From the NCBI GenBank assembly GCA_900542805.1, contig UQOW01000005.1, positions 26,211 through 90,210 on the forward strand: a stretch of 64,000 nucleotides of DNA, given 5' to 3'. Each line of letters starts with the position of its first letter. Within the stretch, counting starts at the first letter, position 1. This DNA comes from an uncultured Sutterella sp. (GTDB taxonomy: Bacteria; Pseudomonadota; Gammaproteobacteria; Burkholderiales; Burkholderiaceae_F). Below are positions 50,800-58,320 of this stretch, one piece after another. A model generated the notes under the pieces. The model had not been told where the DNA came from, searched no databases, and was given only the letters and a program-made list of their open reading frames with translations. The position numbers and the translations under genes were made by a program.

Positions 50800-51684
50800 C
50801 TAGAAAAACACCGGTCCCGTTCCGTCCAAAACAAAACGCGTACGACGGAGAATGCCGGTCTCAAGCATCAGACACACAGGCCAAACCGGATACCGATCGC
50901 TTCGAAGTCGAATCTTAACGTCAAGCACCTGAGGTCGGAGAACAAAGCTTCCGGCATCACCGGAAAATTCATTGAGGCGCCGAAAGATTTCCGTACGTAA
51001 GTTTTCAACGGACGTTTGGGGGCCGCGGTCCAAAAGTTCTGCCATATTCAAGGGATCGTTCAAACACTCCCGAGCCGTTAAGACAGCATTTTCCACCGTT
51101 CCGCCGACTCCGATTCCGAGGACAAACGGAAAACGAATACTCTCGCGCAACTCGTTCATTTGCGCGAGAACACTATCGGCGATGCTCTCTTGTGAGGTCT
51201 TCATCAGAAGCCGTGTTTTACTCTCGTCTTCACCGGAACGAGCGGCGACAGTCAGTTGAACCTGCTCGCCGGGAACAAGATCCCAGTGGATAAAGACCGG
51301 AACGGAACGACCTACCGTAAATCGTGACGACGGCAAAGCATCATCTCGACTCGGGGAGGAAAGAGAAAACTCCGCACACGCACGTCCGATTCCTTCACGG
51401 ACGGCCTCCTGAAGACTCCCTGTGAATCCGGCCCAACGCACATCCTGACCGACGCGCATAAATACCACGACCATGTCGGGCTCCGAGTCAATCAGCTCCC
51501 CTTCTTTTTTCTCGGAAAGACACTGCATCAGGTACCTCTGAACGGCATCGCGTCGTTTGGGATTTTGTTCCCTCGCAACAGCCATCCTGAGCGCTTGTTC
51601 GTAATCGGGCGGGCAGACCCGGTTAATGTGCACAAAGGCCTCGGCCACACTTTCAATCAAATCGTTCTGTTGAATCACACTCAC
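50800..51684 (-). CDS. Degenerate class I fumarase/tartrate dehydratase alpha-domain paralogue lacking all Fe-S cysteines
   Basis: The 294 residues align with the N-terminal catalytic domain of class I fumarases (the alpha-subunit type) through FMRVGQDVRWAG, VPVFIHWDLVPGEQVQLTVA and LGIGVGGTVENAVLTARECL. Every cluster ligand region is changed. The family's PxCQDTG is IDSEPDM, the ACPP before the glycine loop is RFPF, and the C-terminal QCH is LET. It cannot hold the [4Fe-4S] cluster and is probably non-catalytic. It lies 102 bases downstream of intact fumarase on the same strand. It might regulate or scaffold that enzyme, which is inference. Confidence 0.72.
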   Translation of the reverse strand: MSVIQQNDLIESVAEAFVHINRVCPPDYEQALRMAVAREQNPKRRDAVQRYLMQCLSEKKEGELIDSEPDMVVVFMRVGQDVRWAGFTGSLQEAVREGIGRACAEFSLSSPSRDDALPSSRFTVGRSVPVFIHWDLVPGEQVQLTVAARSGEDESKTRLLMKTSQESIADSVLAQMNELRESIRFPFVLGIGVGGTVENAVLTARECLNDPLNMAELLDRGPQTSVENLRTEIFRRLNEFSGDAGSFVLRPQVLDVKIRLRSDRYPVWPVCLMLETGILRRTRFVLDGTGPVFF

Positions 51685-51718
51685 AAAAACACCTCGGAGT
51701 TTTCTGCGCTAAGACACT

Positions 51719-51753
51719 TCGGCCGGCGACGCCACACGTGGCACGCCGGCCGA
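51719..51753 (-). terminator. Hairpin between fumarase and its paralogue
   Basis: TCGGCCGGCG...CGCCGGCCGA, a perfect 10-bp GC-rich stem enclosing a second GCCAC/GTGGC stem, lies just after the fumarase stop. Without a T tract it may reduce read-through or stabilise the mRNA 3' end. Confidence 0.5.
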
Positions 51754-51786
51754 TGTTACTTTACCCAAACCGCCTCATGCGTTGCG

Positions 51787-53427
51787 TTACTGAACGCACT
51801 TGCAGCAGCAACGAGGCTTGAGTTGCTTGAAAAAGTCATTACCCTTATCGTCAACGAGGATAAAGGCCGGGAAGTCCACGACTTCAATCTTGTAGATGGC
51901 TTCCATACCGAGCTCCGGATACTCAATGCATTCGATGCTCTTAATGGCCGCTTCGGAAAGCGCAGCAGCGACGCCGCCGATGGTCCCGAGATAAAAACCG
52001 CCGTACTTCTTACAGGCCTCGGTCACAACCTGCGTGCGGTTGCCCTTGGCAATCATCACAAACGAGCCACCCGCCGCCATGAAGGGGTCGGCGTACGGAT
52101 CCATACGGTTGGCCGTTGTCGGCCCCATCGAGCCGCAGGCATAGCCCTTCGGGGTCTTGGCCGGACCCGCATAAAGAATCGGGTGATTCTTGATGTAATC
52201 AGGCAGTCCCTCACCCTTGTCGAGGCGTTCCTTCAGGCGAGCATGCGCAATATCGCGACCGACGATGATGGTGCCCGTTAAGGACACGCGCGTGGAAACC
52301 GGGTACTTCGACAGTTCGGCACGAATCTTATCCATCGGCATCGACAAGTCAATCTTGACGGTCTTGCCTTCGCTTTCCTTGCGGAATTCTTCCGGAATCA
52401 AAGTCGCGGGATTGTCATCGAGTTTTTCAATCCACAAACCTTCGGCATTGATCTTGCACTTGACGTTACGGTCAGCCGAGCAGCTCACGCCGATACCGAT
52501 CGGGCACGAGGCGCCGTGGCGCGGCAAGCGAATGACGCGCACGTCGTGAGCCAAGTACTTGCCGCCGAACTGGGCGCCAAGTCCGATGTTGTTGGCCGCA
52601 TCCAGAAGGGCCTTTTCCAATTCCAAATCGCGGAATGCACGACCAGTTTCGTCTCCGGTTGTCGGCAAGTTGTCATAGAACTTCGTCGAAGCGAGTTTGA
52701 CCGTGAGCATCGTCTTTTCCGCGGAGGTTCCGCCGACGACAACGGCGATATGATACGGCGGACACGCTGCCGTACCAAGGTCCTTGATTTGTTCGATCAG
52801 GAAAGGCACCAAGGCAGCCGGATTCAAAATCGCCTTAGTCTTTTGGTACAGATAAGACTTGTTGGCCGACCCGCCGCCCTTGACAACGCAAAGGAACTTG
52901 TATTCGTTGCCTTCGGTGGCTTCGATATCAATCTGAGCCGGCAGATTACACTTGGTGTTAACCTCTTTGTACATGCTCAAGGGAGCGTTCTGAGAATACC
53001 GCAATGCATCTTCGGTGTAGGTCTTGTAAACGCCCTTGCTGATGGCTTCTTCATCGCAAAAGCCCGTGTACACGTACTGGCCCTTTTCGCCGTGAACGAT
53101 GGCCGTACCCGTATCCTGGCAAACCGGCAAAATGCCCTTAGCAGCGATTTCGGCATTGCGCAGCATCGTAAGCGCCACGTACTTATCGTTATCCGAACTT
53201 TCCGGATCTTTGAGAATCTTTGCAACGCATTCATTGTGCGAACGGCGCAGCATGAAGTTCACATTGTGGAAAGCCGTATTGATGAGCACGGTCAAAGCTT
53301 CGGGCTGAACCTTCAAAACCGGGTGGCCCTCGAAATCACCGACACTCACATAGTCCTTGGTAATGAGCGTGTATTCCGTGTCGTCTTTGCCGACCTGAAA
53401 CATCGGTGCATATTTAAATTCAGGCAT
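51787..53427 (-). CDS. fumA: Class I (iron-sulfur) fumarate hydratase
   Basis: Oxygen-sensitive [4Fe-4S] enzyme interconverting fumarate and malate, typical of anaerobic or fumarate-respiring growth. The single 546-residue chain contains both domains. Cluster cysteines appear in LPVCQDTGTAIVHGE, TAACPPYHIAVVVGG and GVSCSADRNVKC; the substrate loop is VVKGGGSANKSYL, and the C-terminal domain has the GYACGSMGPTTANRMDPY block. The chain ends in an unusual RCCCKCVQ. The dcuB transporter gene is divergent across a 351-bp control region. Confidence 0.95.
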   Translation of the reverse strand: MPEFKYAPMFQVGKDDTEYTLITKDYVSVGDFEGHPVLKVQPEALTVLINTAFHNVNFMLRRSHNECVAKILKDPESSDNDKYVALTMLRNAEIAAKGILPVCQDTGTAIVHGEKGQYVYTGFCDEEAISKGVYKTYTEDALRYSQNAPLSMYKEVNTKCNLPAQIDIEATEGNEYKFLCVVKGGGSANKSYLYQKTKAILNPAALVPFLIEQIKDLGTAACPPYHIAVVVGGTSAEKTMLTVKLASTKFYDNLPTTGDETGRAFRDLELEKALLDAANNIGLGAQFGGKYLAHDVRVIRLPRHGASCPIGIGVSCSADRNVKCKINAEGLWIEKLDDNPATLIPEEFRKESEGKTVKIDLSMPMDKIRAELSKYPVSTRVSLTGTIIVGRDIAHARLKERLDKGEGLPDYIKNHPILYAGPAKTPKGYACGSMGPTTANRMDPYADPFMAAGGSFVMIAKGNRTQVVTEACKKYGGFYLGTIGGVAAALSEAAIKSIECIEYPELGMEAIYKIEVVDFPAFILVDDKGNDFFKQLKPRCCCKCVQ

Positions 53428-53778
53428 TTTGATCTCCTTTCCGGCGGCACTATGCCGTCTGTCCTTGCATTTCGATTAACAAATACCTATGAGGCTTCGA
53501 TTACCGCAATCGGCGCAATCGACCTAAAACTTCTGATTATTTTACAGAACAACAAAAACGATGGTTTACCGTCCGAAAACCCGCGTTTTTCACGCATCTC
53601 CTTCAAACATAAGGACATTTCCCTACTCCTTTCTGGTAGATTTCCCTCAGTCGGTTTCCTCCGACAGAACGAATGTTTTACTTTAATCAAATTTTTGTTA
53701 TTCTAATATTCACTTTTTGTTACAAATGCGCCATCATGCACTCGTCCTTTTTTACCTAACTACGAAGGGGAAATTTTT
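53428..53778. promoter_or_regulatory. 351-bp divergent control region of fumarase and dcuB
   Basis: No gene is seen. The AT-rich part before dcuB contains TTTAC-TTTA-ATCAA (53677-53690), which matches the FNR consensus TTGAT-N4-ATCAA in one half and partly in the other. A small GTCGG/CCGAC hairpin lies near 53650-53666. An anaerobic regulator is plausible for both genes, but the site is weak. Confidence 0.4.
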
Positions 53779-55134
53779 ATGGAATTAGGACTTGACTTTT
53801 GGCTAGAGCTATTCGTACTCTTGGCCTGCTTGTTCTACGCAGCCCCGCGCGGCGGTTTTACTCTCGGTATGATCGGCGGCGTCGGCCTTATCATCTTCAT
53901 CTTTTTCTTCCACATGAAGCCCGGAAAACCGCCGGTCGACGTGATTCTCACGATTTTGGCTGTGGTGTGCGCCTCGGCGACACTACAGGCATGCGGCGGT
54001 TTGGACTGCTTACTGCAGATTGCAGAAAAGCTCCTGCGTAAACATCCGCGCTTTGTTTGCTACTTGGCTCCGTATCTTTGCTGGTTCCTGACGGTTCTGT
54101 GCGGTACGGGTCATACCGTTTACACGATGCTCCCGATTATCTACGACGTCGCGATTAAAAACGGTGTGCGTCCGGAACGTCCGATGGCGGCTTCCACGAT
54201 TGCGGCCCAGATGGGTGTGATTTGCTCACCCGCAGCCGTGGCCTTCGTCTCGATGGTCGGCTTCATGGAAAAGGGCAACTATCTGATTGCCGGTCAGCCC
54301 TTTAACATGTTCCACTTGGGCTTTATTGTTTGGCCCGCCGCTATCGTCGGCCTGTTTATGGTCGGCACGTTCTCCGTGTATCGCGGCAAGGATCTGGACA
54401 AGGACGAGAAGTTCCAGGCTTTGATTGCCGATCCGGAACAGCGTAAGTACGTTTACGGTGAAACGATGACCTTAATCGGCGTCCACTTCAATAAGAAACA
54501 GTGGGGCAGTTTGTGGATTTTCCTGTTTGCCGTCGCGATGGTCGCTCTTCTCGGCGCTGTCAAGGAACTGCGTCCGCTTTTCGGCACGAAACGCCTTTCG
54601 ATGACTCTTGTCATTCAGATGTTCATGATTACGGCCGCCTTCTTTATGCTTGCGTTCTGCAAGCCGCCTAAGAAGGTGAGCTCCACGTCCGTGTTTATCG
54701 CCGGTATGGTCGCCATCGTTTCCGTGTACGGCGTGGCCTGGATGTCCGATACGATGTTCTCGAACCACTTGGCTGCCTTGAAAGAAGGCTTGACCGAATG
54801 GGTTAAGGCGGCTCCGTGGACCTTCGGTATCGTGCTGCTACTCGTTTCTAAGTTGGTGAACTCTCAGGCTGCGTCCGTGGCTATTGTCGTCCCGGTTGCC
54901 CTGCAGATCGGCACGCCACCGGGAGTCGTTCTGGCGATGGCCTCGGCGGCTTACGGCTACTACATTCTGCCGACCTATCCGTCTGACCTTGCGGCTCTGA
55001 CGTTTGACCGCTCTGGCACGACGCACATCGGCAAGTTCGTTATTAACCACTCATTCATCGCGCCCGGCCTAATCGGCGTCGGTACGGCTACCGTCGTCGG
55101 CTACATGCTCGGCATCCTGTACGGGTACATCTAA
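53779..55134 (+). CDS. dcuB: Anaerobic C4-dicarboxylate transporter (DcuA/DcuB family)
   Basis: Inner-membrane carrier exchanging fumarate, malate or aspartate for succinate during fumarate respiration. The 451-residue protein has 10-12 helices and the family sequences FYAAPRGGFTLGMIGGVGL, SATLQACGGLDCLL, GTGHTVYTMLPIIYDVA, RPMAASTIAAQMGVICSPAAVAF and YYILPTYPSDLAALTFDRSGTT. DcuA and DcuB are not separable by eye; dcuB is the likelier label. The ATG follows GAAGGGGAAATTTTT. It is paired divergently with fumarase. Confidence 0.92.
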   Translation: MELGLDFWLELFVLLACLFYAAPRGGFTLGMIGGVGLIIFIFFFHMKPGKPPVDVILTILAVVCASATLQACGGLDCLLQIAEKLLRKHPRFVCYLAPYLCWFLTVLCGTGHTVYTMLPIIYDVAIKNGVRPERPMAASTIAAQMGVICSPAAVAFVSMVGFMEKGNYLIAGQPFNMFHLGFIVWPAAIVGLFMVGTFSVYRGKDLDKDEKFQALIADPEQRKYVYGETMTLIGVHFNKKQWGSLWIFLFAVAMVALLGAVKELRPLFGTKRLSMTLVIQMFMITAAFFMLAFCKPPKKVSSTSVFIAGMVAIVSVYGVAWMSDTMFSNHLAALKEGLTEWVKAAPWTFGIVLLLVSKLVNSQAASVAIVVPVALQIGTPPGVVLAMASAAYGYYILPTYPSDLAALTFDRSGTTHIGKFVINHSFIAPGLIGVGTATVVGYMLGILYGYI

Positions 55135-55213
55135 TCGGTTGCTCAATGATTCCAAGGTACTGAAAGGACATTAAGTACCACTTTTCGAAAAGCAACCCGC
55201 AAAGTGACTACGC

Positions 55214-55248
55214 AAAGACGGAACCGAAATTGGTTCCGTCTTTGTCTT
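55214..55248 (+). terminator. Intrinsic terminator after dcuB
   Basis: AAAGACGGAACC-GAAATT-GGTTCCGTCTTT, a 12-bp stem, is followed by a T-rich GTCTTT run. Confidence 0.85.
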
Positions 55249-55284
55249 TAGTCCGGTCAAAATCGGATGCGCTGCGGGCAATTC

Positions 55285-55290
55285 TATAAT
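55285..55290 (+). promoter_or_regulatory. Putative -10 element of mnmA
   Basis: TATAAT followed by CTGCC lies 36 bases before the mnmA start; the -35 is not obvious. Confidence 0.45.
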
Positions 55291-55326
55291 CTGCCCTATC
55301 GGTTTTTTTCTTTTGAGTTTTTTCCT

Positions 55327-56433
55327 ATGCGTAAAGTCGTCATCGGCATGAGCGGCGGGGTTGATAGCGCCGTCTCTGCCTATTTACTCAAACAGGCCGG
55401 TTATGAGGTCATCGGCCTATTTATGAAGAATTGGGAGGATGACGATGACTCGGAATACTGCTCGAGCCGGCGTGATTTCATCGATGCGGCAAGCGCGGCC
55501 GACGTAATCGGGATTGATTTGGAGGCCGTGAACTTTGCCAAAGAGTACAAAGAACGGGTCTTTTCCAACTTTTTAACCGAATACGCTGCCGGGCGCACGC
55601 CCAACCCGGATGTCCTGTGCAATTCGGAAATTAAATTTGCCGCCTTCCTCGACCACGCTATGTCCATGGGGGCCGATTACATCGCCACGGGCCACTATTG
55701 TCGCGTACGAGAAAAAGAGGGCCTGTTTGAATTGCTACGCGGCACAGATCCGGGAAAGGACCAAAGTTATTTTCTGCATCGCCTGACTCAAGCACAGCTC
55801 TCCAAAGCCATTTTTCCCGTCGGGGATATGTTCAAGCGCGATGTGCGTGCTCTGGCACTTAAAATCGGCCTTCCCGTTGCTCAAAAAAAAGATTCCACCG
55901 GAATCTGTTTTATCGGCGAACGACCGTTTCGGGAGTTTCTCAGCCGTTATCTACCGACACAACCCGGTCCGATTAAAAACGAACAGGGAAAGGTCATCGG
56001 CAACCATGTGGGATTGAGTTTTTACACGCTCGGTCAGCGCAGGGGCATCGGCATCGGAGGCCGTCGGGACGGTAGCGACGAGCCGTGGTTTGTAGCCCAT
56101 AAAGACTTAGCGACCAACACGCTATGGGTCGTACAGGGCCACAACAATCCGCATCTTTTAGCCGTGAGCCTAACAGCGGTAAACCCGAGTTGGATTAGCG
56201 GCACGGCGCCGAGTCTTACCGATTCCGTCACGGTCAAAACCCGCTACAGAGCCTCGGACGGTCCGTGTCGCATCGTCCGCTCGGAAGGCGGCCTCTTAGA
56301 ACTCTCCTTCCCGGTCCCGCAATGGGCTCCGACACCGGGACAAAGCGCCGTTTTGTACTCCGGGGATATTTGTCTCGGGGGCGGCTTTATCGACACCGTT
56401 TGTCTTCAAAGCGACAAAGGAACGACTCCGTGA
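55327..56433 (+). CDS. mnmA: tRNA-specific 2-thiouridylase MnmA
   Basis: ATP-dependent enzyme that thiolates U34 of tRNA-Lys, -Glu and -Gln. It has the PP-loop GMSGGVDSAVSAYLL, the first catalytic Cys in NPDVLCNSEIKF, the ATGHYCRV segment, and the second Cys in KKDSTGICFIGERPFREF, then the C-terminal beta-barrel. ATG 55327 matches the family N-terminus MRKVVIGMSGG; the frame is open upstream to 55267. It is 368 residues long, and its stop overlaps the GTG of engB. Confidence 0.96.
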   Translation: MRKVVIGMSGGVDSAVSAYLLKQAGYEVIGLFMKNWEDDDDSEYCSSRRDFIDAASAADVIGIDLEAVNFAKEYKERVFSNFLTEYAAGRTPNPDVLCNSEIKFAAFLDHAMSMGADYIATGHYCRVREKEGLFELLRGTDPGKDQSYFLHRLTQAQLSKAIFPVGDMFKRDVRALALKIGLPVAQKKDSTGICFIGERPFREFLSRYLPTQPGPIKNEQGKVIGNHVGLSFYTLGQRRGIGIGGRRDGSDEPWFVAHKDLATNTLWVVQGHNNPHLLAVSLTAVNPSWISGTAPSLTDSVTVKTRYRASDGPCRIVRSEGGLLELSFPVPQWAPTPGQSAVLYSGDICLGGGFIDTVCLQSDKGTTP

Positions 56434-57077
56434 AATTATTTGATTCAGCCCGTTTTGTTACCTCGGCCGCCAAGCTCGAGCAGCTCCCGCCCCCGGGTCT
56501 ACCAGAAATTGCCTTTGCCGGGCGTTCCAATGCCGGCAAATCCACGACGATTAACGTTCTGACGCGGCAAGGCCAATTGGCGTTTGCCTCCAAGACGCCG
56601 GGTCGCACGCAACTCATTAACTTTTTCCGCCTCACACAAAAAGAAGACGACGTGGGTTTTCTTGTGGATCTTCCCGGATACGGGTACTCGAAGGCTTCTC
56701 CCGACACACGGGCGCAGTGGGCCGATTTAATCGGAGGCTATCTGGACAAGAGGCCCTCGCTTGTCGGCATTGTGCTTGTGATGGACGCCAGGCGCCCGTT
56801 CATGCCGGCCGATGACTGGCTCATTGATTTTTTCTCCGGCAAAACTCACATTCGGCAACTGTGGCTTTTAAATAAATGCGACAAACTCAATCGCAGTGAA
56901 CGTGCCAATACCCTTCGAATCGCTCGCGCTCGGGCTGAGAAAACAGGAGATCACGTTTCGGTACAACTTTTTTCCGGTCTGAAAAAAGAGGGTTCCGAGG
57001 AACTGACGCAAACCCTTTTAGGTTGGATTGATCCCGAAGGGAGATTCAACTCCCCCGACAAATTTGAAGAGGTCTAA
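56430..57077 (+). CDS. engB: Ribosome biogenesis GTPase EngB (YsxC/YihA)
   Basis: Essential GTPase needed for 50S subunit maturation. G1 is AGRSNAGKSTTIN, the G2 region is TPGRTQLINFF, G3 is DLPGYGYSKAS and G4 is LNKCDKLNRSE. The start is GTG 56430, overlapping the mnmA stop as GTGA, which gives the expected 215 residues; the longer frame upstream overlaps mnmA and was rejected. The hemB start codon immediately follows its stop. Confidence 0.95.
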   Translation: MKLFDSARFVTSAAKLEQLPPPGLPEIAFAGRSNAGKSTTINVLTRQGQLAFASKTPGRTQLINFFRLTQKEDDVGFLVDLPGYGYSKASPDTRAQWADLIGGYLDKRPSLVGIVLVMDARRPFMPADDWLIDFFSGKTHIRQLWLLNKCDKLNRSERANTLRIARARAEKTGDHVSVQLFSGLKKEGSEELTQTLLGWIDPEGRFNSPDKFEEV

Positions 57078-58091
57078 ATGCAAACATTAGGTCAATTTCC
57101 GCAAGTACGCATGCGTCGCATGCGCCACGATGATTTTTCTCGCCGTCTGATGCGCGAGAACGTTCTCACCGTCAATGATCTGATTCTTCCCGTGTTCGTC
57201 AAAGAAGGAAAAGGCGACAGACAACCGATTCCGACCATGCCCGGCGTTGTGCGCTACACACTCGACGAACTTTTAAAAGTGTGCGGCCAGTGTGTAGACC
57301 TCGGGATTCCCATGGTGGCGCTTTTCCCAGCCGTCGACTCGGCGCTCAAGACGGCTGACGGATTGGAAGCGACAAATCCCGACGGACTGATTCCACGTGT
57401 CGTTCACGCCATTAAAGAGGCCTATCCGGAACTCGGAGTGATGTGCGACGTGGCTCTTGACCCGTACACGACACACGGTCAAGACGGCTTAATTGACCAG
57501 ACCGGCTACATCCTTAACGACGAAACCGTACAAATGCTCATCGGACAGGCCTTGGCACAAGCCAAAGCCGGCGCCGACGTCGTTGCCCCGAGCGACATGA
57601 TGGACGGGCGCATCGGTGCGATACGTCAGGCTTTGGAAAATGAAGGCCTTATCCATACTCGTATCATGGCGTACTCGGCCAAGTACGCATCGGCCTTTTA
57701 CGGGCCGTTTCGTGATGCCGTCGGCTCGAGTTCAAACCTGGGAAAATCCAACAAAGACGTTTACCAGCAAGACCCGGCCAACAGCAACGAAGCCTTGTGG
57801 GAAGTCGGTTTGGATTTGGCCGAAGGGGCCGACATGGTCATGGTCAAACCCGGCCTTCCTTACCTAGATGTCATTCGTCGCGTCAAAGACGAATTTAAGG
57901 CGCCGACCTTTGCCTATCACGTCTCAGGCGAATACGCGATGATTAAATGCGCCGCCGCTGCCGGCTGCATCGACGAAAAGAAAATTACCATGGAATCGAT
58001 GATTGCTTTTAAGCGCGCCGGTGCCGACGGTATTTTGACGTATTGCGCCGTTGATGTCGCACGGTGGATTCGCGAGGGATATAACTACTAA
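57078..58091 (+). CDS. hemB: Delta-aminolevulinic acid dehydratase (porphobilinogen synthase)
   Basis: Condenses two 5-aminolevulinate molecules to porphobilinogen. The catalytic lysines lie in AYSAKYASAFYGPFRDA and MVKPGLPYLDVI. The metal region reads VALDPYTTHGQDG, with Asp and no cysteines, the Mg-dependent type rather than the Cys3-zinc type. It is 337 residues long. With hemA in the same window, two early steps of the C5 haem pathway are covered, consistent with cytochrome b use. Confidence 0.96.
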   Translation: MQTLGQFPQVRMRRMRHDDFSRRLMRENVLTVNDLILPVFVKEGKGDRQPIPTMPGVVRYTLDELLKVCGQCVDLGIPMVALFPAVDSALKTADGLEATNPDGLIPRVVHAIKEAYPELGVMCDVALDPYTTHGQDGLIDQTGYILNDETVQMLIGQALAQAKAGADVVAPSDMMDGRIGAIRQALENEGLIHTRIMAYSAKYASAFYGPFRDAVGSSSNLGKSNKDVYQQDPANSNEALWEVGLDLAEGADMVMVKPGLPYLDVIRRVKDEFKAPTFAYHVSGEYAMIKCAAAAGCIDEKKITMESMIAFKRAGADGILTYCAVDVARWIREGYNY

Positions 58092-58126
58092 GACTCTGAG
58101 TAGAGTATCCACAAAGAACACAATTT

Positions 58127-58172
58127 AAAAACCGCTCAAACCCTTGTCTGGACTAGGGCAGAGCGGTTTTTT
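58127..58172 (+). terminator. Intrinsic terminator after hemB
   Basis: AAAAACCGCTC...GAGCGGTTTTTT has an 11-bp outer stem, with a small CCCT/AGGG stem inside and a T run after it. Confidence 0.85.
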
Positions 58173-58247
58173 CATCCTCGAAAGTCCGAAACTCTTGCCG
58201 GCAAGTCCGCCACGAAACACTTAGCATAGCGTAGCCACGAACAAAAA

Positions 58248-58316
58248 ACGAAAACCGCTTAAGTCCTTGTTTCAATTGGACAAAAACGGTCTTTGCGTCT
58301 GTAAAAGTCAGAAATG
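58248..58316 (-). terminator. Probable terminator after sppA
   Basis: On the minus strand GACCG...GTCC(aattgaaacaa)GGAC...GCGGTT is followed by TTCGTTTTTT; the stem is interrupted. The other bases in 58173-58320 show nothing recognisable. Confidence 0.45.
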
Positions 58317-58320
58317 TCGT

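Noticed and set aside
52516..53706. 396-residue open frame antisense to fumarase
   Set aside because: It mirrors the strongly supported fumA gene, has no family motifs and reads through into the control region. It is a typical shadow of a GC-biased codon pattern.
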